NCBI RefSeq assembly: GCF_003951285.1
Contig: NZ_RXFQ01000007.1
Span: forward strand, 248,001-312,000
Origin: Variovorax beijingensis
GTDB lineage: Bacteria; Pseudomonadota; Gammaproteobacteria; Burkholderiales; Burkholderiaceae_C
Reading direction: 5' to 3'
DNA length: 64,000 bases
Positions 1 through 7,910 of this stretch are shown here, in pieces. A model generated the notes under the pieces. It was given only the letters and a program-made list of their open reading frames with translations. It was not told the DNA's origin and did not search any database. The position numbers and the translations under genes were made by a program. The stretch's first letter is position 1, and every line of letters starts with the position of its first letter.

Positions 1-303
1 GAGCGGCAGCAGTCGCCAAGGCGACCGGCGGCGCACCGGTGGCGGCAGCGGCATGGCCGCGGGCTGCGCGTCCGACACCGTGATGCACGAGGCTTCGAGT
101 GCCGACACCAGCATGCGCCGGTGCTCGCTGCCTTCGAAGCGCTCGCCCGGGGCGAGCACGATGTCGCGCGGATCGCGGTCGAGCGTCACCCAGACCGAGC
201 CGCTGCGGCATTCGATGCCCACGCCGGCGCCATCGGGCACGGCAAAGATGGAACGGGTCGGCAGGCTGAGGTGAAAGCGGGAAGAGAGAGGCTGGGTGCT
301 CAT
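1..303 (-). CDS. DUF2917 family protein, 3' end outside window
   Basis: The reading frame opens at the ATG complementary to 301-303 and stays open to the window edge, giving at least 101 residues. The sequence begins MSTQPLSSRFHLSLPTRSIF, followed by a compact beta-rich stretch with a GSVWVTLDRDPRDIVL core, which matches my recollection of DUF2917. Proteins of this family are small, cytosolic and of unknown role, and often sit beside a LysR-type gene, as here. A proline- and arginine-rich tail (PLPPPVRRRSPW) starts near residue 85. The C-terminus is not visible. The family call is by eye and fairly sure; no function can be given. Confidence 0.7.
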   Translation of the reverse strand, partial: MSTQPLSSRFHLSLPTRSIFAVPDGAGVGIECRSGSVWVTLDRDPRDIVLAPGERFEGSEHRRMLVSALEASCITVSDAQPAAMPLPPPVRRRSPWRLLPL

Positions 304-318
304 GGCAAGCTCCATTGC

Positions 319-333
319 ATTCGTGATATGAAT
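319..333. promoter_or_regulatory. Candidate LysR-type binding site (ATTC-N7-GAAT)
   Basis: The interval between the divergent DUF2917 and LysR genes contains a perfect inverted repeat, ATTC at 319-322 and GAAT at 330-333. It includes the T-N11-A arrangement typical of LysR-family operators. The stretch is AT-rich against a high-GC background and lies 53 bases upstream of the LysR start, where autoregulation and control of the divergent gene would be expected. The repeat is seen; its use by this LysR protein is inferred. Confidence 0.45.
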
Positions 334-385
334 GAATATAGTGATCCAGCCTCCCTCTTGCACACGGTAATTCGGAACTCGTTGC

Positions 386-1321
386 ATGCATTCAGAGAAT
401 GTGAAAGCCCTTGGTACCGGGGCCGGCGAACTGCCGCCACTTGAGCTGCTGCGCAGTTTCGAGGCCGCGGCGCGCCGGCTGAGCTTCACGCTCGCGGCCG
501 GCGAACTGCACCTGACCCAGTCGGCCGTGAGCCGGCAGATCCAGCAGCTCGAAGCCAGCCTGGGCGTGCTGCTGTTCGAGCGCCGGCACCGCGCGCTGGC
601 GCTCACCGAGGCGGGCGGCGTGATGCAGCGGGCCGTGACCGACAGCCTGGAGCGGCTGCGCGACGCCACCGCGCGGGTGCGCGCCAGTTCCGCGCCGCGC
701 CAGGTGGCCATCACCACCACGCCGGGTTTCGCGTCGCTGTGGCTCATTCCGAAGCTGGCGCGCTTCACCGGCAGCCATCCGCAGGTCGACGTGCGCGTGT
801 CGGCCACGCTCGACGTGCTGGACCTGGAGAGCGGCCGCCTCGACCTGGCGGTGCGCTTCATGCCGATCGGCCGCGGCATCGGTCCGGCGCTGTTCGAGGA
901 ATCGGTGATCCCGCTGTGTTCGCCGCAACTCGCCGCCTCGCTGCGCACGCCGGCGGACTTCGCGAACCTCACGCTGCTCACCATCGAATACCCGGACCAC
1001 AGCGAGGCACCCACCGCCGATTGGGAACCCTGGCTCAAGGTGATGGGGCTCGACGACCTGCGCATGAAGAGCACGCTGCGCTTCACCCAGTACGCCGATG
1101 CGGTGGCCGCCGCCGTGGCCGGGCAGGGCGTGGTGATCGGCCGGCTGCCGCTGCTGCGCGAACTGATGCAGGACGGCCGGCTGGTGGCGCCGCTCGGCGA
1201 GGGCGCGGCTTCGCACCGCGGCTACTTCATCGAGACCTCGCGGCGTGCCGCGGGCAATCGCGACGCACAGGAGTTCGCGCAATGGCTGCGCGACGAGGCC
1301 GAGGCGGCGCAGCGGACCTGA
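386..1321 (+). CDS. LysR-family transcriptional regulator
   Basis: A 311-residue DNA-binding regulator. An N-terminal winged helix-turn-helix (about residues 18-77, LLRSFEAAARRLSFTLAAGE and LTQSAVSRQIQQLEASLGV) is followed by a periplasmic-binding-protein-like effector domain starting near residue 100. The HTH and the GcvA-like effector region (DLAVRFMPIGRG) place it in the GcvA branch of LysR regulators. It is divergent from a DUF2917 gene and shares an 82-base intergenic region containing a T-N11-A palindrome. The ligand is unknown. The ATG at 386 gives a 17-residue lead before the HTH; no clear Shine-Dalgarno sequence decides the start. Confidence 0.9.
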   Translation: MHSENVKALGTGAGELPPLELLRSFEAAARRLSFTLAAGELHLTQSAVSRQIQQLEASLGVLLFERRHRALALTEAGGVMQRAVTDSLERLRDATARVRASSAPRQVAITTTPGFASLWLIPKLARFTGSHPQVDVRVSATLDVLDLESGRLDLAVRFMPIGRGIGPALFEESVIPLCSPQLAASLRTPADFANLTLLTIEYPDHSEAPTADWEPWLKVMGLDDLRMKSTLRFTQYADAVAAAVAGQGVVIGRLPLLRELMQDGRLVAPLGEGAASHRGYFIETSRRAAGNRDAQEFAQWLRDEAEAAQRT

Positions 1322-1640
1322 AGGATTTGTGCGGAAACTCCTCGCGCATCCGGCGTGGCGCGAGGCGTGGGCTTTGCGCCACAGCCGCAGGCGCCGCGCT
1401 TGCACACAGCACGCGTGCTCGCCAGAATCCGCCCTTCGTTTTTCAGCAACAGTTTTTCATCCGCGCCTGGCGACGACCAACCTCCCGGGCGGCAACACAT
1501 TCAATGAACCGTTTCCTGAACACCTGACCCGCACACCGACCGCCCCGGCCGGATGTGCATCCATGCATCCGCCGAGGCCCATCGACAAAGGCCCCGCGCA
1601 GCCATTCGCCGGGGCTTTCCTGTTTCTGGAGTGTGCGCAC
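1322..1640 (+). promoter_or_regulatory. Leader region with promoter, 7-codon ORF and terminator-like hairpin
   Basis: This 319-base stretch has no full-length gene. TTGCAC (1400-1405), 17 bases, then CAGAAT (1423-1428) form a credible sigma-70 promoter. About 70 bases further on is a complete mini-ORF at 1504-1527, encoding MNRFLNT. A GC stem followed by a pyrimidine-rich run lies at 1587-1627, just before the next gene starts at 1641. Promoter, short peptide and terminator in that order resemble an attenuated leader. The individual elements are visible; regulation by attenuation is inferred. Confidence 0.4.
1587..1627 (+). terminator. Terminator or attenuator-like hairpin
   Basis: GCCCC at 1591-1595 pairs with GGGGC at 1611-1615. 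The stem is preceded by AAAG and followed by TTTCCTGTTTCT. It lies 14 bases upstream of the next start codon, so it could end an upstream leader transcript instead of a gene. The stem is short and the tail is interrupted by C and G, so strength is uncertain. Confidence 0.4.
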
Positions 1641-1859
1641 ATGAGTGCTCAACGAAAGGCCCGCGACGACGACAAGCGTCTGGGCCGGTTCTATTTTTCG
1701 GTGCCGAATGCGGCACCTCGCAACCCCGTGGTGGCCGCCGTCGCGCGCGGCGAATCGAATCAGAAGGCGGGCCGCCACCTGCGTACGCACCGTGCGGAAC
1801 GGCGCGCGCAGAAGGTCGCGCTGCAGAAGGCTGCGCGCAGCCTTGGGCGGGAGGGCTGA
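1641..1859 (+). CDS. Small basic protein of unknown function
   Basis: A 72-residue, strongly basic protein beginning MSAQRKARDDDKRLGRFYFS, with a lysine- and arginine-rich second half (HLRTHRAERRAQKVALQKAA). GGAG at 1628-1631 sits at good distance from the ATG, and the next gene starts two bases after its stop, so the two are almost certainly co-translated. No signal peptide or membrane segment is present. The charge pattern would suit nucleic-acid or ribosome association, but I recognise no family. It is preceded by an attenuator-like leader. Confidence 0.6.
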   Translation: MSAQRKARDDDKRLGRFYFSVPNAAPRNPVVAAVARGESNQKAGRHLRTHRAERRAQKVALQKAARSLGREG

Positions 1860-1861
1860 CG

Positions 1862-2653
1862 ATGCGCGAAGACATGGACAAGGTCATCGTGGAACGCCCG
1901 CGCCGCGGAGGTGGCGTGCAGGGCGACGGGCGCGCATTTCGAAACAGCAGGGAGCGCGGTTCGCATCTCGGCATGAAGCGTGGCTACGACCACCCGAAGG
2001 GGCTCAACGAGAACCTCCAGCCGCTCCGGCGCTGGCTGCACAAGCAGGTGCACCGGCCGTGGGACAAGGTGTGGAGCGAGCTCTGCCGGGGCATCGACCG
2101 GCGCAGCACGGTGCAGGCGCACATCTTCCTGCACATCGACGACTTCGTCGTGCGCGATGCGGTGATGCACGGCGGCGAGGTGCTGGTGCGTTCGCGGTGG
2201 TGGGCGGGCAGCGACCGCGTGCCGCTGCGCGAGGCGCCCCACGTCGAGCTCTTCGTGCATCCGGCCACCGGCATCCTGTTGCCCAACCGGTATCGGCGCG
2301 GCGCGGCACAGCGCCGCAAGGCCGAACGCGAGGCGAAGGTGGCGGCGGCGCAAGGGGTGGTGAAGCCCTGCGCGCCCTACCATGCGATCGACGCCGTCAC
2401 GCAGTGGCATCGCATCGACGGCTGCTGGTGGGAGGTGACGCTCGCGCGCGTGCCCGAGGTGCGCCGGCTGGAGCCCGCGCCGCGCTGCTACGACGTGCTG
2501 CGGCGCTGCCTGGTCACGCGCCGCGGCTGCGAGCCGCCCGCCTTCGGCACCACCGACACGATGGCGATGTACGGCCGGCCCAACGTGTATGCGGAGTGCA
2601 TGCGCAAGCTCGGCCGCGCGGAGGTGCGCTCGCGGCTGGGCGAGCGCGGTTGA
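1862..2653 (+). CDS. Conserved hypothetical basic protein
   Basis: A 263-residue soluble protein, rich in arginine and tryptophan, with blocks such as RGYDHPKGLNENLQPLRRWL and HIFLHIDDFVVRDAV. I have a recollection of similar uncharacterised proteins in widely separated bacteria, but no named domain. The ATG at 1862 follows the previous stop by two bases and has GGAGGG just upstream. With the 72-residue protein before it, it forms a two-gene unit probably under one leader. No transmembrane segment, metal motif or known catalytic signature was found. Function is unknown. Confidence 0.65.
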   Translation: MREDMDKVIVERPRRGGGVQGDGRAFRNSRERGSHLGMKRGYDHPKGLNENLQPLRRWLHKQVHRPWDKVWSELCRGIDRRSTVQAHIFLHIDDFVVRDAVMHGGEVLVRSRWWAGSDRVPLREAPHVELFVHPATGILLPNRYRRGAAQRRKAEREAKVAAAQGVVKPCAPYHAIDAVTQWHRIDGCWWEVTLARVPEVRRLEPAPRCYDVLRRCLVTRRGCEPPAFGTTDTMAMYGRPNVYAECMRKLGRAEVRSRLGERG

Positions 2654-2675
2654 GCGAGCGCCTGCGCGATGCCGC

Positions 2676-3914
2676 TCAGGGCTGCGCGCAGGCGAGGCCC
2701 GCTTTTTCGTGCGTACGCGGCAGCAACAGGAACGCCAGGGTGCCCACCGCCAGCATGCCCGCGATCGTGAGGAACACTGCGCGAAACGGCTCCACGCCGT
2801 TCGACGTGGCCCACGACGCGGCCACGCCCGTGGTCCACTGCATCAGCGACACGCCGAGGAACATCGCCATGTTGAGCAGCGACAGCGCGCGCCCCGTCAT
2901 GGCCGCCGGATAGGCGGCGCGCGTGTACGAATACTGCAGCACCGAGTAGCCCGAGAGCAGTCCATAGAGGATCGGCAGGCCGATGTCGACGGCGAGCGAA
3001 TGCGTGAACGCCATGAACGCGAAGATCACCGCGGCCGCGAACGCGCAGCCCATGAGCCAGCGGCCGCGCCGCCGGCCGCCCGGGTCGAGGCGGCCGAAGA
3101 TGGCGGGGCTGATCATGCCGGCGATGGTCATCGCCAGCGCCACATTGCCGCTGCTGACCAGCGACAGCCCGTGGCGGTCGTGCAGCACGGGGCCGAGCCA
3201 AAGGCCGCGCAGGGTGATGAACGCGGCATACGACACGCAGGCAAAGCACAGCAGGCCCAGCGTGTGCGGCATGGCAAAGAGCGGCAGCAGTTCGCGCACG
3301 GCCTTGGCGAGCGTCTGGCGTTCGTGCGGCACCGCGCGCGGCGGTTCGTGCACGCGCCAGAACACGAAGCCCCACGACAGCACCGCGAAGCCCGCGAGGC
3401 AGGCGTAGCCCGCGCGCCAGCTCGCGGCTTCGATCAGCAGCGCGAGCGGCGTGCCGGTGAACAGGATGCCCAGCCCCGCCATGCTCATCACGAGGCCCGA
3501 CATGGCCGTGAAGCGCGCGGCCTCGAAGTGCCGTGCGATGAACACGGTGCAGGCGAGAAAAGCCGGCGCGCAGCCGACGCCGATCATGGCCTGCCCGAGC
3601 AGCAGCGCATGGAAGCTGGGCGCGGCTGCACACAGCACCGCGCCCACAATGGCAAGCGGAAAGGCCGTGAGCACCGTGCGCCGCACGCCGTAGATGTCGA
3701 TCGACACACCCATCGCGAGCTGCGTCGCGCCGAACATGAAATGGAAGGTGCCTGCCCACAAGCCCAGCGCCTGGGCCGAGAGGCCGAAATGCTGCGCGAG
3801 CGGCGTGGCCATCATCGCGCCGACGGTGCGAAAGGCCTGGCTCAGCGCGAAAGCGGAGGCCAGCACGATCAGCATCGATGTGGCCGAACGTGCCGAGGCA
3901 GGGGAGAGGGTCAT
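2676..3914 (-). CDS. MFS transporter
   Basis: A 412-residue major facilitator superfamily permease with about twelve hydrophobic segments and the loop-2 signature after helix 2 (MGVSIDIYGVRRTVLTAFPL). It should act in the inner membrane; the substrate cannot be told. It is clearly a paralogue of the MFS protein at 33478-34719: both begin with [11 protein letters not shown] and share many blocks along their whole length, including RGLWLGP and NMAMFLGVSLMQW ([11 protein letters not shown] in the other copy). It lies downstream of glcB in the same direction but is separated from it by a terminator, so it is probably a separate transcript. Confidence 0.85.
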   Translation of the reverse strand: MTLSPASARSATSMLIVLASAFALSQAFRTVGAMMATPLAQHFGLSAQALGLWAGTFHFMFGATQLAMGVSIDIYGVRRTVLTAFPLAIVGAVLCAAAPSFHALLLGQAMIGVGCAPAFLACTVFIARHFEAARFTAMSGLVMSMAGLGILFTGTPLALLIEAASWRAGYACLAGFAVLSWGFVFWRVHEPPRAVPHERQTLAKAVRELLPLFAMPHTLGLLCFACVSYAAFITLRGLWLGPVLHDRHGLSLVSSGNVALAMTIAGMISPAIFGRLDPGGRRRGRWLMGCAFAAAVIFAFMAFTHSLAVDIGLPILYGLLSGYSVLQYSYTRAAYPAAMTGRALSLLNMAMFLGVSLMQWTTGVAASWATSNGVEPFRAVFLTIAGMLAVGTLAFLLLPRTHEKAGLACAQP

Positions 3915-3969
3915 GGGGGAGGCGCGGCGCTGGAGACGGAGGCAGCACGAATCCTAACGGCATGCCAAA

Positions 3970-3995
3970 GAAAAAAACGGCGCCCGAGGCGCCGT
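3970..3995 (-). terminator. Rho-independent terminator of the malate synthase gene
   Basis: On the minus strand ACGGCGCC, a 3-base loop and GGCGCCGT make a perfect 8-bp stem (3977-3995) followed directly by seven T residues (complement of 3970-3976). It lies 27 bases past the stop codon of the malate synthase gene and separates it from the MFS gene downstream. Confidence 0.85.
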
Positions 3996-4022
3996 CGTTC
4001 CCAAACCGATGCGCAAGCGCGA

Positions 4023-6197
4023 TCAGGCTTCGCCCTTCACCTTCAGCCGCCACGCATGCAGCAGCGGCTCGGTGTAGCCGCTCGGCTGCTCGATGCCCTT
4101 GAACACCAGGTCCTGCGCCGCCTTGTACGCGGCCGAGGTTGCGAAGTGGCCGGCCATCGGCTGGTACACCGGATCGCCCGCGTTCTGCTCGTCGACCACC
4201 TTGGCCATGCGCTGGAAGGTCTCGTCGACCTGCGCCTTGGTCACCACGCCGTGCAGCAGCCAGTTGGCGATGTGCTGGCTCGAGATGCGCAGCGTGGCGC
4301 GGTCTTCCATCAGGCCCACGTTGTGGATGTCGGGCACCTTGGAGCAGCCCACGCCCTGGTCGATCCAGCGCACCACGTAGCCGAGGATGCCCTGCACGTT
4401 GTTGTCGATCTCCTGCTGCTTCTCGGCCTCGGTCCAGTTGGCCGCGGGAGCGATCGGCACCTGCAGCAGCGCGTTCAGGATGTTGTCGCGTTCCGCGTCG
4501 GCGTCGATCTTCTCGAGTTCCTGCTGCACGGCCGTGACGCTCACCTGGTGGTAGTGCAGCGCGTGCAGCGTGGCGGCGGTGGGCGAGGGTACCCAGGCGG
4601 TGTTGGCGCCGGCCTTGGGGTGCGCGATCTTCTGCTCGAGCATGGCGGCCATCAGGTCGGGCATGGCCCACATGCCCTTGCCGATCTGCGCCTTGCCGCG
4701 CAGGCCGCACGAGAGGCCGACCAGCACGTTGTTCTTCTCGTACGCGCCGATCCAGGCGCTCGATTTCATGTCGCCCTTGCGGATCATCGGGCCGCCGTGC
4801 ATGGCGGTGTGCATCTCGTCGCCGGTGCGGTCGAGAAAACCGGTGTTGATGAAGGCCACGCGCGCGGCGGCCTCGGCGATGCAGGCCTTGAGGTTCACGC
4901 TGGTGCGGCGCTCCTCGTCCATGATGCCGAGCTTCACGGTGTTGGCGGGCAGGCCGAGCAGCTGCTCGACGCGGCCGAACAGCTCGCTGGCAAAGGCCAC
5001 TTCGGCCGGGCCGTGCATCTTGGGCTTGACGATGTAGATGCTGCCGGTGCGCGAGTTGCCCTTGCGCTTCAGGTCGATCATGGCGATGGTGGTGGTGACC
5101 ACCGCGTCGAGGATGCCTTCGGGGATTTCCTTGCCGCCCGCATACAGCACGGCCGGGTTGGTCATCAGGTGGCCCACATTGCGCAGGAACATCAGCGAGC
5201 GGCCGTGCAGCTTCACGGGCTGGCCGTCGGCGCCGGTGTATTCGCGGTCGGGGTTCAGGCCGCGCGTGAAGGTCTTGCCTCCCTTGGCGACTTCCTCGGT
5301 GAGCGTGCCCTGCACGATGCCGAGCCAGTTCGAGTAGGCGACCACCTTGTCGGCCGCGTCGACCACGGCCACCGAGTCCTCGAGGTCGAGGATGGTGGAG
5401 AGCGCGGCTTCGAGCACCAGGTCGCTGACGCCGGCCGCATCGCCCTTGCCAATGGGCGTGCTGCGGTCGATGCGGATGTCCAGGTGGATGCCGTTGTGCT
5501 TGAGCAGCACCGACGACGGCGCGGCCGCATCGCCCTGGTAGCCGACGAACTGCGCGGGGTCGGCCAGGCCGGTGCTGCTGCTTTGCAGCGCGACGACCAG
5601 CTTGCCGTCCTTCACGCTGTAGCCGGTCGCCATCTTGTGCGAGCCGTTTTCGAGCGGCGCGGCCTGGTCGAGCACCTTGCGCGCGAACTCGATGACCTTG
5701 GCGCCGCGCACGGGGTTGTAGCCCTTGCCCTTTTCGGCGCCATCGGTTTCGGGAATGGCATCGGTGCCGTAGAGCGCGTCGTACAGCGAACCCCAGCGCG
5801 CGTTGGCGGCGTTGAGCGCGTAGCGGGCGTTGAGGATGGGCACCACCAGCTGCGGGCCGGCCTGCAGCGCGAGCTCGGAATCGACGTTCGCGGTGGTGGC
5901 CTTCGCGCCCTTGGGCTGCGGCAGCAGGTAGCCGATCTTCTCGAGGAAGGCGCGGTAGGCCGGCATATCGGCGATGGGGCCGGGGTTCTTCTTGTGCCAG
6001 GCGTCGAGCTCGGCCTGCAGGCGGTCGCGTTCGGCCAGCAGCGCGATGTTCTTCGGCGCGAGGTCATGGACGATGGCGTCGAAGCCTTTCCAGAAAACCT
6101 CGCTGGCCACGCCGCTGGCGGGCAGGACCTTGTCTTCGATGAAGCGATGAAGCTCGGTCGCAACCTGGAGGCCGTGGGTGGTGGTGCGGGCGGTCAT
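4023..6197 (-). CDS. glcB: Malate synthase G
   Basis: A 724-residue monomeric malate synthase (G isoform) that condenses glyoxylate with acetyl-CoA to malate in the cytosol, the anaplerotic step of glycolate and glyoxylate use. The length is typical of the G form, and the blocks [20 protein letters not shown] and [13 protein letters not shown] are characteristic. The start [20 protein letters not shown] is chosen because AGGAGAG lies just upstream; an in-frame ATG nine codons earlier lacks such a site. The 2-haloacid dehalogenase gene ends about 55 bases upstream of it in the same direction, which would link dehalogenation of haloacetates to glyoxylate assimilation. Confidence 0.95.
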   Translation of the reverse strand: MTARTTTHGLQVATELHRFIEDKVLPASGVASEVFWKGFDAIVHDLAPKNIALLAERDRLQAELDAWHKKNPGPIADMPAYRAFLEKIGYLLPQPKGAKATTANVDSELALQAGPQLVVPILNARYALNAANARWGSLYDALYGTDAIPETDGAEKGKGYNPVRGAKVIEFARKVLDQAAPLENGSHKMATGYSVKDGKLVVALQSSSTGLADPAQFVGYQGDAAAPSSVLLKHNGIHLDIRIDRSTPIGKGDAAGVSDLVLEAALSTILDLEDSVAVVDAADKVVAYSNWLGIVQGTLTEEVAKGGKTFTRGLNPDREYTGADGQPVKLHGRSLMFLRNVGHLMTNPAVLYAGGKEIPEGILDAVVTTTIAMIDLKRKGNSRTGSIYIVKPKMHGPAEVAFASELFGRVEQLLGLPANTVKLGIMDEERRTSVNLKACIAEAAARVAFINTGFLDRTGDEMHTAMHGGPMIRKGDMKSSAWIGAYEKNNVLVGLSCGLRGKAQIGKGMWAMPDLMAAMLEQKIAHPKAGANTAWVPSPTAATLHALHYHQVSVTAVQQELEKIDADAERDNILNALLQVPIAPAANWTEAEKQQEIDNNVQGILGYVVRWIDQGVGCSKVPDIHNVGLMEDRATLRISSQHIANWLLHGVVTKAQVDETFQRMAKVVDEQNAGDPVYQPMAGHFATSAAYKAAQDLVFKGIEQPSGYTEPLLHAWRLKVKGEA

Positions 6198-6252
6198 GTT
6201 TTTCTCTCCTTGAGAACGGTGCAATGCTGAATGAAATGAGAAGCGGTGTCTG

Positions 6253-6930
6253 TCAGAAGAACCCGAGCACGTCGCGCAGGCTGCTGCCGATGCGTTCGGG
6301 CTGCGTGCCGAGTTCTTCGAACGGAAGCTGGTAGCGGTTGACCCAGAGCGTGCGGAAGCCGAACCAGGTGGCGCCGAGCGCGTCCCAGCCGTTGCAGCTC
6401 ACGAACGCGATGCGCTCGGGCGGCAGGCCGGTGGCGGCGACGCCGAGCTGGTAGGCATCGGGATGCGTCTTGTATTTGCGGATGCCGTCGACGCTCAGCA
6501 CATGGCCCAGCAGGCCATCGAGCCCGGCGCTGCGCACGGCGGCGTCGAGCATGCCAGGGTCGCCGTTCGAGAGGATGCCGGTGACCACGCCGCGCGCCTT
6601 GAGTGCCGCAAGCACTTCGCGGCATTCGGGAAAGGCCGTGAGCGTGCGGTACTGGTCCATCAGCTGCTGCTCGACGGCTTCGGTCAGGTCGAGGCCCAGC
6701 CGCTTGCAGGTGTAGCGCAGCGCGGCGCGCGTGAGTTCGCCGAAGGGCCGGTAGTGCGCGCCGTGGTTGCTGGTGGTGACGAGGCGCGTGTATTCGATCT
6801 GCTTGTCGCGCCAGCCCGCGGCCAGCGCCTGCCCGTGGCCGGCGAACAGCCGCTCGGCCGTCTGCCCGACGCTGTAGACGTCGAACAGGGTGCCGTAGGC
6901 ATCGAAGAGCACTGCGCCGGGTTGATCCAT
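6253..6930 (-). CDS. Haloacid dehalogenase, type II (L-2-haloacid dehalogenase)
   Basis: A 225-residue HAD-superfamily hydrolase. The nucleophile motif FDAYGTLFD is at residues 9-17, the Ser/Asn motif (TGILSNGD) is in the middle, and SCNGWDA near residue 185 matches the C-terminal signature of type II haloacid dehalogenases. The expected reaction is hydrolytic removal of halide from short 2-haloacids (for example chloroacetate to glycolate) through an aspartyl ester. It lies between an IclR regulator and malate synthase G in one direction, so its product could enter glyoxylate metabolism. Substrate range is inferred from the family. Confidence 0.88.
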   Translation of the reverse strand: MDQPGAVLFDAYGTLFDVYSVGQTAERLFAGHGQALAAGWRDKQIEYTRLVTTSNHGAHYRPFGELTRAALRYTCKRLGLDLTEAVEQQLMDQYRTLTAFPECREVLAALKARGVVTGILSNGDPGMLDAAVRSAGLDGLLGHVLSVDGIRKYKTHPDAYQLGVAATGLPPERIAFVSCNGWDALGATWFGFRTLWVNRYQLPFEELGTQPERIGSSLRDVLGFF

Positions 6931-7041
6931 GGCTTGGACTTTATTCGATACTTTGCCGACAAGTAATAACCAAGATCGGGATTTATCAGTGACAAAAATG
7001 AGGGTAATTGCAGGAAGACCTGCGTTTTCTCCTCCTTTTTG

Positions 7042-7782
7042 TCAGAGGGTTCCGCTCAGCTCGCGGGCCGCCGCGCGCACCGGCTCGATGTGGCGCGCGT
7101 CGTAGCGGTGCGCCGGCATCGTCAGCGTGACCGCCGCGGCCAGGCGACCGTCGGCATGGAACACCGGCGCCGAGATGCCGGCCAGCTCGGCCGTGCGGTC
7201 GCCCACCAGCGCGCAGTAGCCCTGGGCGCGGATCGCGTCGTACAGCTTGCGCTCATTGGCGCCGCGCGGCCGTTCGGCCTCGGGGCCGAAGGCGATCAGC
7301 ACGCGCGCGCCGGCGCCGCGGTCATTGGGCAGCAGGTCGCCCGCGCGCACGTGGTCGCGCACCTCGTGCGACGAGTCGACGCGGAACTGGCACAGCCGCA
7401 CCCAGCTGTCGCCCTGCGCCTGCCGCACGTGATACGCCGCGCTCTCGCCCGTCGTTGCGGCGAGCGCGCGCAGCACCGGCAGCACGATGCGCTCCAGTGA
7501 CAGCGAGGCCGCATAGAGGCCGTGCAGCCGCGCGATCTCCGTGCCCAGTGCATAGCGCCCGTCGTCCTGCCGGCGGATCAGCCGCGCATGTTCGAGCGAG
7601 GCCAGAAGCCGCAGCACCGTGCTCTTGTAGAGCTGCGTGCGCTCGGCAAACTGCGCGAGCGACAGTGCCTCGTCGCCGGGCCGGAAGGCCGAGAGCAGGC
7701 TCAGCGCGCGATCGACCGCGGCCGCGCCGCCGGGCGCGGCATTGAGGTCTGACACCGATTCGGTCTGGGCTTTGCGGGGCAT
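7042..7782 (-). CDS. IclR-family transcriptional regulator
   Basis: A 246-residue regulator with an N-terminal winged HTH (ALSLLSAFRPGDEALSLAQF, then KSTVLRLLASLEHARLIRRQ) and a C-terminal GAF-like effector domain (residues about 90-240). It is divergent from the HMG-CoA lyase gene across a 128-base region that holds two adjacent 19-bp palindromes. It could therefore control the lyase/CoA-transferase pair, itself, or the dehalogenase and glcB genes behind it on the same strand. The family call is firm and the target genes are inferred from layout. Confidence 0.92.
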   Translation of the reverse strand: MPRKAQTESVSDLNAAPGGAAAVDRALSLLSAFRPGDEALSLAQFAERTQLYKSTVLRLLASLEHARLIRRQDDGRYALGTEIARLHGLYAASLSLERIVLPVLRALAATTGESAAYHVRQAQGDSWVRLCQFRVDSSHEVRDHVRAGDLLPNDRGAGARVLIAFGPEAERPRGANERKLYDAIRAQGYCALVGDRTAELAGISAPVFHADGRLAAAVTLTMPAHRYDARHIEPVRAAARELSGTL

Positions 7783-7791
7783 GGCGTCGGC

Positions 7792-7821
7792 TTGACAGGG
7801 AAGGTCGTTCGGCGGTTTAAT
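7792..7821 (+). promoter_or_regulatory. Sigma-70-type promoter for HMG-CoA lyase operon
   Basis: TTGACA at 7792-7797 is followed after 18 bases by TTTAAT at 7816-7821. The -10 hexamer overlaps the first IclR-type palindrome, and a start near 7828 would leave both palindromes over the transcription start. The hexamers are seen; activity is inferred. Confidence 0.5.
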
Positions 7822-7837
7822 TCTGTTTAATGGAATT
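7819..7837. promoter_or_regulatory. IclR-type operator 1
   Basis: AATTCTGTTTAATGGAATT is an inverted repeat with perfect 5-base arms (AATTC and GAATT). It closely resembles the second copy one base further on and overlaps the -10 of the plus-strand promoter, as expected for a repressor site. Confidence 0.55.
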
Positions 7838-7838
7838 T

Positions 7839-7857
7839 AGTTCTGTAAGATAGAACT
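7839..7857. promoter_or_regulatory. IclR-type operator 2
   Basis: AGTTCTGTAAGATAGAACT is an inverted repeat with perfect 6-base arms. It aligns with operator 1 at 14 of 19 positions, and the two centres are 20 bases apart, about two helical turns. This suits cooperative binding of an IclR tetramer. Confidence 0.6.
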
Positions 7858-7910
7858 GTCAAGCGATCGCTGTCCCATCAATGTCCGATCGCTCCAAGGA
7901 GACAAAACCG

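Noticed and set aside
2589-6230. A 1,213-codon frame on the plus strand
   Set aside because: It runs antisense through the MFS and malate synthase genes; composition is typical of a shadow frame.
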